From the NCBI GenBank assembly GCA_025056175.1, contig JANWWK010000064.1, positions 1-64,000 of the forward strand: a stretch of 64,000 nt of DNA, read 5' to 3'. Source of the DNA: Anaerolineales bacterium. GTDB taxonomy: Bacteria > Chloroflexota > Anaerolineae > Anaerolineales > Villigracilaceae. Shown one piece after another: positions 54,283-63,169 of the stretch. The stretch's first letter is position 1. Each line of letters opens with the position of its first letter. Both the position numbers and the translations under genes were made by a program. Under the pieces are notes generated by a model. It searched no databases and had not been told where the DNA came from. It was given only the letters and a program-made list of their open reading frames with translations.

Positions 54283-54296
54283 AACGAACGTTCGTT
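54283..54296. promoter_or_regulatory. TetR-family operator palindrome
   Basis: AACGAACGTTCGTT is a perfect 14-bp palindrome 14 nt upstream of the TetR start codon. Its size and place fit a site for the regulator encoded beside it; it may also affect the divergent MFS gene. Confidence 0.75.
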
Positions 54297-54361
54297 CACT
54301 TTCATCATACTCCGTTGCAGGCAGTTTGTCAACTCACAGCCACAAAATCCGGCTTGTTTGC

Positions 54362-54367
54362 TATACT
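54362..54367 (+). promoter_or_regulatory. Possible -10 box of the MFS gene
   Basis: TATACT lies 78 nt upstream of the MFS transporter start. The -35 region at 17-nt spacing is poor, so this is a weak call. Confidence 0.35.
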
Positions 54368-54444
54368 CGCAGGGTTGTGCAGGTCAAAGTTTGCGGCTCG
54401 CTGTTCCCTTTCTGCTCCAACGCCCGGAGAGGAGCATAAGATTT

Positions 54445-55707
54445 ATGACCACCGTTTCCGCCTTTATTCATAAACATCTTCGCTTCAACGTTTTTATCGG
54501 CCTGATAGATGCCGCATTTTTCGGCATTGGCTGGGGATTCAGTTCCTTTGGCACGATTATCCCCCTGTTCGTCAGCCAGATGACCGATTCGGCTATTCTG
54601 ATTGGCCTGATTCCGGCGATTCATGCCGTGGGCTGGCAGCTGCCGCAACTGTTCACGGCCAATCAGGTAGCGCGCTTGCGGCGCTACAAACCGATGGTGA
54701 TGATGATGACCATCCACGAACGCCTGCCGTTTATGGGGCTGGCGCTGGCCGCCTGGCTCATGCCAGTCTGGGGGGCAAAGGCCATCTTGCCAATGACGTT
54801 TCTCTTGCTCATCTGGCAGGGATTAGGGTCGGGCTTCACAGCCAATCCCTGGCAGAGCATGATTGCCAAAATCATCCCCTCCGAAGCGCGGGGGTCTTTT
54901 TTTGGTTTACAGGCTGCCGTTGCGAATATCACCATCAGTGGAGCGGCTGTGCTGGCTGGCTACCTGCTCGACCTGTTCGAGAGTCCGCGCGATTACGTGC
55001 TGTGCTTTGGGATTGCCTCGCTGGCCTACTGGCTCTCGATGGCCGTGCTGGGTCTCACCCGCGAACCGCAGGATGAAGAAAAAGTGCTGCCGGAGCGTGA
55101 AACCCCCGTTTTTTCGGGCATGATGACAATTTTGCGCCGCGACCGGAACTTCGCCGCATTTATGCTGGTACGCATTTTGTACCAGTTCGCCACTATGGGC
55201 TTTGCGTTCTACATCGTTTACGGCCTGCGCCGATTCGAGATGGGGCCGGTCATTGCCGGGTACTTAACTGCCACCCTCACCATTACCCAAACAATTGCCA
55301 ACGCCGGCATGGGCTGGCTGGGTGACCGGGTAGGGCATCGCGCCATGCTGATTATTGGCATGGCTGCGGTGGTGGTCAGTTCTCTGCTGGCGTGGGGTGC
55401 GCCCTCGGTCAACTGGCTGTACCCGGTCTTCATTTTTGCGGCACTTGCCAACGTAGCCTATTGGACGATTGGCATGGCAATCACCGTAGAGTTCGGCACA
55501 GAGGCCGAACGTCCGGTGTATATCGGCATGTCGAACACGCTGGTCGCACCCTTCACCATCGTCGCGCCCATTCTGGGCGGGTGGATTGCCGATTCGTTCG
55601 GCTATCAGGCGACCTTCCTGGCTTCGGCCATCGGCGGGGTCATCGTAACGTTGATGATGATTTGCCTGGTCGAAGACCCCCGTCAGCGTGAAGGCAAACC
55701 TGTGTAA
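54445..55707 (+). CDS. MFS transporter
   Basis: This 420-residue major facilitator superfamily protein has about twelve helices and the inter-helix arginine-rich motif GDRVGHRAMLI (motif A) in the second half. The first half has LRRYKPMVMMMTIHERLPF at the place of motif A, and EARGSFFGLQAAVANI. The ATG at 54445 is chosen because it has a GGAG site and the hydrophobic core starts after it; the longer frame upstream runs through the TetR operator region. The substrate is unknown. It is divergent from tetR, so the shared region may coordinate them. Confidence 0.87.
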   Translation: MTTVSAFIHKHLRFNVFIGLIDAAFFGIGWGFSSFGTIIPLFVSQMTDSAILIGLIPAIHAVGWQLPQLFTANQVARLRRYKPMVMMMTIHERLPFMGLALAAWLMPVWGAKAILPMTFLLLIWQGLGSGFTANPWQSMIAKIIPSEARGSFFGLQAAVANITISGAAVLAGYLLDLFESPRDYVLCFGIASLAYWLSMAVLGLTREPQDEEKVLPERETPVFSGMMTILRRDRNFAAFMLVRILYQFATMGFAFYIVYGLRRFEMGPVIAGYLTATLTITQTIANAGMGWLGDRVGHRAMLIIGMAAVVVSSLLAWGAPSVNWLYPVFIFAALANVAYWTIGMAITVEFGTEAERPVYIGMSNTLVAPFTIVAPILGGWIADSFGYQATFLASAIGGVIVTLMMICLVEDPRQREGKPV

Positions 55708-56032
55708 CCAAACACCCGCATAGCGCTGCGATTTTGTGCTAACATTAACGAACGAAAACGCGGCTTCGCCGGAACGGGAATCGCCCAAACGGGTACTTCG
55801 ACCCGCCCCTCTGGCTGGTTACAATCGTCTGGCGAACGAGAATATGCTTTTCATCACAGCCATTGGCGAAAAAAAGCATTGATTCCCGTGCCAAAATTTT
55901 GTATCCTGAATACGAACCCAATTTGTCTGACAACCTTCGCAGGTGAGAAAGGAGGCTTGCAGAAACGTTTATCCACCTTTTTCTTTGTCCGCTGTCTTCC
56001 CTGAACCATTCAAAAAACGGAGGAGTATCACT
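55708..56032. other. Intergenic region upstream of the nucleoside importer
   Basis: These 325 nt hold no convincing gene. There are two small hairpins near the start (cggc ttc gccg and cgggt/acccg), a promoter at 55879-55907 and a GGAGGAG ribosome site at the end. I looked for a purine riboswitch and did not find the conserved loop sequences. Confidence 0.6.
55879..55907 (+). promoter_or_regulatory. Promoter of the BMP nucleoside importer operon
   Basis: TTGATT (55879-55884) and TATCCT (55902-55907) are separated by exactly 17 nt. The 5' leader would be about 120 nt long. Confidence 0.6.
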
Positions 56033-57259
56033 ATGCAAAAGAATCTGTTTCGCCTTACCCTGCTGATGGCCGTTTTTGCGCTCATCCTGACCGCCTGCGG
56101 CCAGGCGCCTGCAGCCCAAACCGGCGGCGAAAGCGCCCAGGCCGAAAAACTTAAGGCCTGTTTCATTTACGTTGGTCCCATCGGCGATATTGGCTGGACA
56201 AACGCTCACGATGTAGGCCGCCGCTACGTGGACGAGAAGTACGACTGGCTGGAGACCGCTTACGCCGAATCCGTGCCGGAATCTGACTCGGAACGCTTCA
56301 TTGACCGCTTCGTGGTGGAAGAAAAATGCAAAGTCGTCTTCACCACATCCTTCGGCTTCATGGATGCCACCCTGGCCGCCGCGCAAAAATACCCCGATAA
56401 CTTCTTCTTCCACGTTTCGGGTTACAAGCGCGCCCCCAACATGGGGACTCTGATGGCCGATTTCTATCAGTTGTACTACCTCAACGGTCTGATGGCCGGT
56501 GCGCTCACCAAATCGGGCAAAGTGGGTTATGTGGCCGCGCACCCCATCCCCGAACTGATTCGCCACATCAACGCCTTTACGCGGGGTGTGCGCGAGGTCA
56601 ACCCGAACGCCACTGTGGAAGTCAACTGGATTTTTGCCTGGTATGACCCGGCCAAAGCCCGCGAAGCCGCCGAGGCGCTTATTGCCAAAGGGGTAGATGT
56701 GCTGGCCTTCACCGAAGATACCGCCACCGTCGTGCAGGTTGCCGAGGAGTACACCGCCAAAGGGCAACCCGTTTACTCCTTCGGTCACTACAGCCCAATG
56801 GCGCAGTTCGGGCCGAAATCCCTGGTCAGCGGCCAGCTGGTAGATTGGGGCGTCCTGTACGAAGACATCCTGACCAAGATTCATCTGGGCATCTATACCA
56901 CCAAAAACCTGGAGAACGTGGACTACTGGGGTCTGTTGAGCGGCTATCCGAACCTGGGCGGGCGCGCAGCAGTGGAATTGGGCGGCAAATTCGGCGAACC
57001 GATTAACCCGGTGTTCGAGGCTGACCTGAAAGCGCGAAAAGTCAACGACCCCGTTCTGGGCGAAATCAGCGTGTATGACCTGGTGTTCAAGCGCATCGAG
57101 CAGATGAAAGACCCCGCCGTTCTGTTCGACCCGTTCACCGGACCCATCAACGACCAGGATGGCAATCTCAAAGTCAAAGCCGGGCAACGGCTATCGTACT
57201 TCGAGGTCACGACCATCAACTGGTTCGTGGAAGGCGTCATCGGTAAAGCCAACCCATAA
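56033..57259 (+). CDS. BMP/PnrA-family nucleoside-binding lipoprotein
   Basis: This 408-residue solute-binding lipoprotein has signal peptide and lipobox LILTACGQ. The mature part is the BMP (Med/PnrA) family: CFIYVGPIGDIGWTNAHD, VVFTTSFGFMDATLAAAQKYPD, FHVSGYKRAPNMGTLMADFYQ, and KVGYVAAHPIPELIRHINAF. Known relatives bind purine nucleosides. It is longer than typical PnrA by about 50 residues at the C-terminus. The ATG at 56033 has a perfect GGAGGAG site. The ATPase and two permeases follow, and a nucleoside hydrolase is nearby. Confidence 0.92.
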   Translation: MQKNLFRLTLLMAVFALILTACGQAPAAQTGGESAQAEKLKACFIYVGPIGDIGWTNAHDVGRRYVDEKYDWLETAYAESVPESDSERFIDRFVVEEKCKVVFTTSFGFMDATLAAAQKYPDNFFFHVSGYKRAPNMGTLMADFYQLYYLNGLMAGALTKSGKVGYVAAHPIPELIRHINAFTRGVREVNPNATVEVNWIFAWYDPAKAREAAEALIAKGVDVLAFTEDTATVVQVAEEYTAKGQPVYSFGHYSPMAQFGPKSLVSGQLVDWGVLYEDILTKIHLGIYTTKNLENVDYWGLLSGYPNLGGRAAVELGGKFGEPINPVFEADLKARKVNDPVLGEISVYDLVFKRIEQMKDPAVLFDPFTGPINDQDGNLKVKAGQRLSYFEVTTINWFVEGVIGKANP

Positions 57260-57276
57260 AAGAATTCGTTGTTCGC

Positions 57277-57311
57277 ATTGGGTGGGAGGCAGAATTTGCC
57301 CCCCACCCAAT
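57277..57311 (+). terminator. Intercistronic hairpin after the nucleoside-binding protein gene
   Basis: attgggtggg pairs with cccacccaat (57277-57286, 57302-57311), and inside ggca pairs with tgcc. It lies between the binding protein and ATPase genes, with TTTGTAT after it. As at chvE, it may lower expression of the downstream genes relative to the binding protein. Confidence 0.7.
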
Positions 57312-57336
57312 TTGTATCACTGGACTGGAGGCAGGC

Positions 57337-58893
57337 ATGACATCCGCTAAGCCGGAACACACGCTCGCTGTTGCCCTGCGCGGAATCGTCAAACGCTTTC
57401 CCGGCGTCACCGCGAATGACCGCGCTAACCTGGAAGTGCGGCGGGGAGAAATTCACGCTTTGCTGGGCGAAAACGGCGCCGGCAAAACCTCGCTGATGAA
57501 TGTGCTGTACGGCATCTACCACCCAGACGAAGGTGAAATCTGGGTGAAAGGACGGCGCGTGACCATTCACTCCCCGCACGACGCCATCACGCTAGGAATC
57601 GGGATGATTCATCAGCAATTTCGTCTGGTACAGACCCATACCGTCCTGGAAAACGTCATCCTGGGTTTGCGAGAGCGTTTCTTTTTCCCCGAACAAAGCG
57701 CGCGCCCGCGCATTCTGGCGCTGGCCGAGAAATATGGCCTGAAAGTGGACCCGGATGCGCGCATCTGGCAACTTTCGGCAGGCGAACAGCAACGGGTAGA
57801 AATTCTCAAAGCGCTCTATCGAGGGGTCGAAATTCTGATTATGGATGAGCCGACTTCCATGCTCACCCCCGGCGAGGCGCTTGAGCTGCTCCACATCCTG
57901 CGGCGCATGACCGCCGAGGGGCTGACGGTCATTTTCATCACCCACAAACTGGAAGAGGTGATGGAAGTAAGCGACCGTGTGACGGTCATGCGGGCGGGCA
58001 AATCCATTGCCACGCTGGAAACAGCGCAGACCAACGTGCGTGAACTGGCGCAATTGATGGTGGGACGCGATGTCTTGTTCCGATTAGAGAAAAAAGCCGT
58101 GACACCTGGCGCACCTGTGCTGAAGGTGGAAAATCTGAACGTTGTGAGCGACAAGGGGCTTCCGGCGGTCGTCAATCTCTCGCTGGAGGTGCGCGCCGGA
58201 GAGATTTTGGGCATTGCGGGCGTTTCGGGCAACGGTCAGCGCGAACTGGTTGAGGCGATTGCCGGGCTAAGGCCGGTTTCCGGCGGCAAAATCCTGTTCC
58301 AGGGCGAAGATGTGACCCAGACACCGCCGCGCATGCGCATCGAACGAGGAATCGGCTTTGTGCCGGGCGAACGCTGGATGGCGCTCATCCCCAGCATGAG
58401 CGTGGCCGAAAACATGATTCTCAAAAACTACGCACGGCCTCCCATTGGCCGCAAGGTGTTTTTGGATGCCGAAGCCGTTGCCACCCATGCCGACACACTC
58501 ATCCGCGAATACGCCATCTCCACCCCCAACCGGCAGACGCCCATCAAACGGCTTTCGGGCGGCAACATTCAACGCGCTCTACTGGCGCGGGAGATGACCG
58601 AGCGGCCTGCCCTGCTCCTGGTGGCGCAGCCCACCAGCGGCCTGGATGTGGGCGCAACGGAAACGATTTGGAATCTCCTGTTGGAAGAGCGCGCGCGCGG
58701 CGCAGCAGTTCTGCTCATTTCTGATGACTTGAAAGAAGCCATGGCGCTCAGCGACCGGCTGGCGGTGCTTTTCGAGGGGCAAATCATGGGAGAATTTACG
58801 GCACAAACAATGGATTTGGAAAAAATTGGCCTGATGATGGCCGGCGCACTGCGCCAGCCGACAGCAGAACCCACCGCAGGAGAACCGGCATGA
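57337..58893 (+). CDS. Nucleoside ABC transporter ATP-binding protein
   Basis: This 518-residue protein has two ABC ATPase domains, as in YufO/NupA/RbsA-like nucleoside importers. The first has GENGAGKTSLMN, GMIHQQFRLV, QLSAGEQQRVEIL and LIMDEPTSMLTPGEA. The second has GVSGNGQRELVEAI, KRLSGGNIQRALLARE and LVAQPTSGLDVG, where Walker B has Gln in place of the usual Asp-Glu pair, typical of the degenerate second site. It has a GGAGGC ribosome site. It overlaps the next permease gene by 4 nt. Confidence 0.93.
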   Translation: MTSAKPEHTLAVALRGIVKRFPGVTANDRANLEVRRGEIHALLGENGAGKTSLMNVLYGIYHPDEGEIWVKGRRVTIHSPHDAITLGIGMIHQQFRLVQTHTVLENVILGLRERFFFPEQSARPRILALAEKYGLKVDPDARIWQLSAGEQQRVEILKALYRGVEILIMDEPTSMLTPGEALELLHILRRMTAEGLTVIFITHKLEEVMEVSDRVTVMRAGKSIATLETAQTNVRELAQLMVGRDVLFRLEKKAVTPGAPVLKVENLNVVSDKGLPAVVNLSLEVRAGEILGIAGVSGNGQRELVEAIAGLRPVSGGKILFQGEDVTQTPPRMRIERGIGFVPGERWMALIPSMSVAENMILKNYARPPIGRKVFLDAEAVATHADTLIREYAISTPNRQTPIKRLSGGNIQRALLAREMTERPALLLVAQPTSGLDVGATETIWNLLLEERARGAAVLLISDDLKEAMALSDRLAVLFEGQIMGEFTAQTMDLEKIGLMMAGALRQPTAEPTAGEPA

Positions 58894-59963
58894 ATCTTCC
58901 CAGCCTTCGCATCGAGAAACGCCTGTCTTCGCCGCGCTGGCTTCCGGCCGCATCGCTGACCGTTGGGCTGCTTCTGGCGCTCGTGACGGTTGCCGTCATC
59001 TTCGCCACCTTAGGCGTAGACCCGCTCACGGCGTTTCAGCGCATCTTTCGCGGCGGGTTTGGCAGTTTTTACGGCCTGCAAGAGACGGTCACCAAATCTA
59101 TCCCGCTGATGCTGGCCGGGGTAGGCCTGACGCTGGCTTTTCGGGGACGGATGTACAACATCGGCGCCGAAGGCCAGTTCATGATTGGCGCCATCTTCGC
59201 CACCGGCATCGTGCGCCTGTTCCCCACCTGGCCGGGCTTTCTCTTGTTGCCGGCGATGTTTGTGGGCGGTTTTTTGGGTGGGGCGCTGTGGGCGAGCATT
59301 CCGGCGCTGCTCAAAACGCGCTTCCGGGTAGACGAGACCCTGACCAGCCTGATGCTGGTGTATGTGGCGTATGAGGCCGTCAAGTTCCTGGTATACGGCC
59401 CCTGGCGCGGCTCGGATACACGCGGTTTTCCGATTACGGACGAGTTTCCCGCTGCAGCGCACATCCCCATTCTGCCTGGCACACGTGTTCACTACGTGAC
59501 CCTGCTGCTGGCAATTGCAGCAGCAATTCTGGTGTATTTGCTGCTGACGCGCACCAAACTGGGGTATGAAATTCGCGTGACCGGAGAAAACCCCGAAGCA
59601 GCGCGCTACGCCGGGATGGATTACCGTAAAGTGGCATTACTGGTGATGCTCATCAGCGGAGGACTGGCCGGTCTGGCCGGCATGGGCGAGGTGGCAGGCA
59701 TTCACTTTCGCCTGCGCCCGCCAGAGGCACTCTCACCAGGCTATGGGTTCACCGCCATTATTGTGGCCTGGCTGGCGCGGCTTAACCCGCTGGCAGCCAT
59801 GCTGACGGCCTTTTTGCTGGGCGGGCTGCTGGTGGGCGGTGATGCCATTCAGATTGCGTTGAACCTGCCCGCCGCCACCGTGCAGATTTTCAACGGTGTC
59901 ATTCTTCTGTTCGTGATTGCCTCAGAACTTTTCAATCAATACCGCCTGCGCCTGGAGAGATGA
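58890..59963 (+). CDS. Nucleoside ABC transporter permease (first)
   Basis: This 357-residue permease is of the BPD_transp_2 family, YufP/NupB type. It has the RGRMYNIGAEGQFMIGA segment, the KTRFRVDETLTSLMLVYVAY segment and GMDYRKVALLVMLISGGLAGLAG. It has about ten helices. It would form a heterodimer with the next permease. Four-base overlaps on both sides indicate translational coupling with the ATPase and second permease. Confidence 0.92.
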   Translation: MNLPSLRIEKRLSSPRWLPAASLTVGLLLALVTVAVIFATLGVDPLTAFQRIFRGGFGSFYGLQETVTKSIPLMLAGVGLTLAFRGRMYNIGAEGQFMIGAIFATGIVRLFPTWPGFLLLPAMFVGGFLGGALWASIPALLKTRFRVDETLTSLMLVYVAYEAVKFLVYGPWRGSDTRGFPITDEFPAAAHIPILPGTRVHYVTLLLAIAAAILVYLLLTRTKLGYEIRVTGENPEAARYAGMDYRKVALLVMLISGGLAGLAGMGEVAGIHFRLRPPEALSPGYGFTAIIVAWLARLNPLAAMLTAFLLGGLLVGGDAIQIALNLPAATVQIFNGVILLFVIASELFNQYRLRLER

Positions 59964-60931
59964 CTATGCCCGATTTCGTTGCAGGACTTCTGGAGAACTT
60001 GCTCACCATTCTGGTCACGGTCGTGCTTGCCATTCCGGCGGCTATCCGCGCTGGAACGCCCCTGCTCTATGGCACGCTGGGCGAAGTATATGCCGAACGC
60101 TCTGGCATTTTGAACCTGGGGATGGAAGGGATGATGATTATGGGCGCGGTCTCCGGTTTTGCGGCGGCGCAGACGACCGGTAGTGCAGCGCTGGGCATCC
60201 TGACAGCAGCGCTGGTGGGCGGGCTGTTTGCGCTTATCCATGCGTTTGCCAGCATCACCCTGCGGGTGAACCAGGTCGTTTCGGGGCTGGCACTGACCAT
60301 GCTGGGGCTGGGCATCAGCAGTCTGATGGGAAAGCAATTCGTCGGCCAGCCCTTGGCAGCTCGCCTTCAACCGCTGGAAATCCCGGTTTTGAGCAATCTG
60401 CCTATCGTGGGTGAACTCTTCTTCCAATTCGACCTGATGGTGTATTTGAGCATTGTGCTGGTGCCGGTTTTATGGTTTTTTCTCTACAAAACCCGGCTGG
60501 GCATCACGCTGCGCTCGGTGGGGGAAAACCCGGCGGCTGCTGACGCACTGGGGGTAGATGTGACCTTCGTGCGCTACGCCGCCGTGGTCTTCGGTGGCAT
60601 GATGGCCGGCATTGGCGGCTCGTATCTTTCCATCTCCTACGCACCAGCCTGGATAGAAGGCATGACCGCCGGCGCCGGCTGGATTGTGGTGGCACTGACT
60701 ATTTTTGCCATGTGGGACCCAAGTCGTGCCTTACTGGGGGCTTATCTTTTCGGCGGGGTGCGGGTGTTACAGTTTCGTCTTCAACCGCTGGGAATTTCTC
60801 CGAATTTGCTGAATATGCTCCCCTACCTGCTCACCATCCTGGTCTTATGGCTCAGTTCAGACCAGGCCGCCAAACGACGCATTGGCGCACCTGCCGCGCT
60901 GATGACGGCTTACGCACGCGAGGAGCGGTAA
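59960..60931 (+). CDS. Nucleoside ABC transporter permease (second)
   Basis: This 323-residue permease is the YufQ/NupC-type partner: AGTPLLYGTLGEVYAERSGI, LNLGMEGMMIMGAVSGF, VNQVVSGLALTMLGLG and GENPAAADALGVDVTFVRY are characteristic. About eight helices are predicted. The ATG at 59960 is inside the TGA overlap with the first permease; a second ATG two codons later is possible. It ends adjacent to the convergent L,D-transpeptidase stop with no spacer. Confidence 0.92.
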   Translation: MTMPDFVAGLLENLLTILVTVVLAIPAAIRAGTPLLYGTLGEVYAERSGILNLGMEGMMIMGAVSGFAAAQTTGSAALGILTAALVGGLFALIHAFASITLRVNQVVSGLALTMLGLGISSLMGKQFVGQPLAARLQPLEIPVLSNLPIVGELFFQFDLMVYLSIVLVPVLWFFLYKTRLGITLRSVGENPAAADALGVDVTFVRYAAVVFGGMMAGIGGSYLSISYAPAWIEGMTAGAGWIVVALTIFAMWDPSRALLGAYLFGGVRVLQFRLQPLGISPNLLNMLPYLLTILVLWLSSDQAAKRRIGAPAALMTAYAREER

Positions 60932-62083
60932 CTAAAACGTCCGCTGCGTAGATTTGACGACCGTACCGTGTTCAGGCAGGCTGCGACGCTCCTCACCCGC
61001 CGCCAGCGAGACGTAGGGGGTCGTCCAGCGAAAAATCCATTTGGCATCCTCAGGTCGCACGTTAACACAGCCGTGCGAACGCGGCTCTCCAAACGCATTG
61101 TGCCAGTGCGCGCCATGAATGGCAACTCCGCCCTGAATGTAAGTACACCAGGGAACCGCAGGCGTGGAGTAGCCGGAGGACTCGTTTCCAGCGGTCATGT
61201 TTTTGGAAATAATCTTCCAGTGCGTGAGCAACGTGCCGGTGGGGGTGGCATATTTATCGCTCACTTCGCCCGTAGCAGGGTCAAACACCCGTCCCGAAGC
61301 AATGCGGCAAAAGAAGACCTCCCGTCCGGCTTCGTAGCACGAGAGCGTCTGGAAATCCAGATTGATGGCGATGGTCTTGTCGTTAGGGTCTACCTCCGGG
61401 CTAATCATCGAGACATCTTCGTCAGTCAGCACTTTGAAGGCCGCTCCATCGGCCCAGTAGAATTCGCCATAAGCGCCGTAGCCATAACCACGCCCATTTG
61501 CGTCTTCGTTCCAGCGGTATTCCACGAAACCGTTCGAGGTACGGATTCGGTCTATCCAGACCACCTGACCGTAATACAGGCGGGGAGGAAAGTTGTACGC
61601 GATATGGTCGAGCAGCCAGGGCGAAACAATGTTGCCTTCATGTGCCAAATCCACATACGGCACGGTGACTTCAGCCCAAAAGCCATTTTGTCCGGCGGGC
61701 ATTTCGGTCAGGGGCGTGTTGGGCAGGTTACGGGTTGGCTGCACCATCGAACCGTAAATGTAACCTTCCGGCGTCTGCACATACTTCTGGTTGACCAGAC
61801 CACCAATCACATTCCCGACTACTTCCCGCTCCCATACCACGAGCGTATCGGCCTGCAATTTGCGAATGGAGGTGTTGAGCGCCGGGTCGTTGGTTGGGCG
61901 GCTGCGCAGGTCAATGCCGTTATCTACCACGCGTCCAATAATAGGGCTATTGGGGAATTGCGGCAAACGCCTGGGACGGGCAAGCGCTTCTAAATCAGGC
62001 CACCGGTAAGGACGCAGCGCCAACGCACCCAGGCCCAGGGCGGAGAGTTTGAGAAAATCACGGCGAGAAAGAACTCTGGTCAT
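60932..62083 (-). CDS. L,D-transpeptidase (YkuD) with Tat signal
   Basis: This 383-residue exported enzyme begins with a twin-arginine signal (SRRDFLK followed by a hydrophobic stretch ALGLGALAL). The middle has an SH3-like domain (DNGIDLRSRPTNDPALNTSI) and the C-terminal YkuD domain has the active site HGAHWHN with SHGCVNV, where the Cys is the nucleophile. It would cross-link peptidoglycan or attach proteins to it. The ATG at 62083 follows GAAGGTGA; an upstream GTG would give three extra residues. The Tat genes of this window could export it. Confidence 0.92.
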   Translation of the reverse strand: MTRVLSRRDFLKLSALGLGALALRPYRWPDLEALARPRRLPQFPNSPIIGRVVDNGIDLRSRPTNDPALNTSIRKLQADTLVVWEREVVGNVIGGLVNQKYVQTPEGYIYGSMVQPTRNLPNTPLTEMPAGQNGFWAEVTVPYVDLAHEGNIVSPWLLDHIAYNFPPRLYYGQVVWIDRIRTSNGFVEYRWNEDANGRGYGYGAYGEFYWADGAAFKVLTDEDVSMISPEVDPNDKTIAINLDFQTLSCYEAGREVFFCRIASGRVFDPATGEVSDKYATPTGTLLTHWKIISKNMTAGNESSGYSTPAVPWCTYIQGGVAIHGAHWHNAFGEPRSHGCVNVRPEDAKWIFRWTTPYVSLAAGEERRSLPEHGTVVKSTQRTF

Positions 62084-62224
62084 CGCGTTCACCTTCAGTA
62101 CGAGATGGGAGAATTGTACCCGAAACTATCCGCCTTCCCGAACGCCTGCAAAGCAATCCACAGTGATACAATCAACACACTTCTGTTACATCATACCTCT
62201 GGCTGAAGAAGCACCCACTTTCGA

Positions 62225-63169
62225 ATGCCCAAACGCCTGCTCCTAGATACCGACCCCGGCATAGACGATTCGCTTGCCATCCTGCTTGCGCTGGCCTCAC
62301 CCGAACTTTCGCTGGAAGGAATCAGCGTGGTACACGGCAACTGTTCTGTTGAACAAGCCGTGACCAACGCCCTTGCGGTGCTGGAGCTGGCTGGAGCAAG
62401 TCACATTCCGGTTGCGCGCGGTTGCGAACTGCCACTGGTTCAGCCCTCCCTGCTCGCCCCGGAAACGCATGGGCAAAGCGGTTTGGGTTATGCCAAACTG
62501 CCCCCTCCGCAAAGGCAACCCATCCGCCAACATGCGGTGGATTTTCTCATCGAAAAACTGCTTGCCGCGCCTGGCGAATACACCGTAGCGGCTATTGGAC
62601 CACTCACCAACCTGGCCCTGGCAATGCGAAAGGAGCCGCGTATCATCCCGGCCATTCGGGAGCTGGTTATCATGGGCGGCGCCATCCGGCATCCAGGAAA
62701 CACCACTCCGCTGGCCGAATTCAATACCTATGTAGACCCCCATGCAGCGCACATCGTCTTTCATGCCGGCGCGCCGATAACACTCGTGCCGCTGGATGTC
62801 ACCTACCAGTGCATTCTGACTCCTGCCGATGTTGCCCGCCTGCTGCAAATCGATTCGCCCCTTGTACGCTTCATCGCCGAGGCAACGCGCTTCTACATGG
62901 AGTTTCACGATTCCTATCAAGGTATCGAAGGCTGCGTCATCAACGACCCTCTGGCACTGGCACTCACCTTTGCCCCCGCTTTGTGTGAGTACGAAGAATA
63001 TTTCGTGGATGTGGACATTCAGGGCGGCGTTTCGATGGGCAAAACCTTTGCCGATTTCTACCACATGACCGAGAAACCTGCCAATATGCGTGTTGCGCTC
63101 AACGTGCATACGAGGGAATTCATCACCCTGTTTCTGGAGCGCATCGAACGGCTGGCCAGGGAATTGTAA
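62225..63169 (+). CDS. Inosine-uridine preferring nucleoside hydrolase family
   Basis: This 314-residue enzyme of the IunH/nucleoside hydrolase fold has the N-terminal metal-binding LLDTDPGIDDSLAI, AAIGPLTNLALAM, ELVIMGGAI, EFNTYVDPHAAHIVF and the late catalytic region INDPLALAL (Asp ligand). It splits nucleosides to base and ribose. Together with the nucleoside importer at 56033-60931 this gives a salvage route. The ribosome site is weak. The sensor gene follows directly after its stop. Confidence 0.92.
   Translation: MPKRLLLDTDPGIDDSLAILLALASPELSLEGISVVHGNCSVEQAVTNALAVLELAGASHIPVARGCELPLVQPSLLAPETHGQSGLGYAKLPPPQRQPIRQHAVDFLIEKLLAAPGEYTVAAIGPLTNLALAMRKEPRIIPAIRELVIMGGAIRHPGNTTPLAEFNTYVDPHAAHIVFHAGAPITLVPLDVTYQCILTPADVARLLQIDSPLVRFIAEATRFYMEFHDSYQGIEGCVINDPLALALTFAPALCEYEEYFVDVDIQGGVSMGKTFADFYHMTEKPANMRVALNVHTREFITLFLERIERLAREL

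Noticed and set aside
55708-56032. Purine riboswitch upstream of the nucleoside importer
   Set aside because: The conserved purine-aptamer loop sequences were not found in this leader.
55745-57187. A 480-codon minus-strand open frame
   Set aside because: It is antisense to the BMP nucleoside-binding protein, which has a signal peptide, lipobox and ribosome site. No protein features are seen in the antisense frame.
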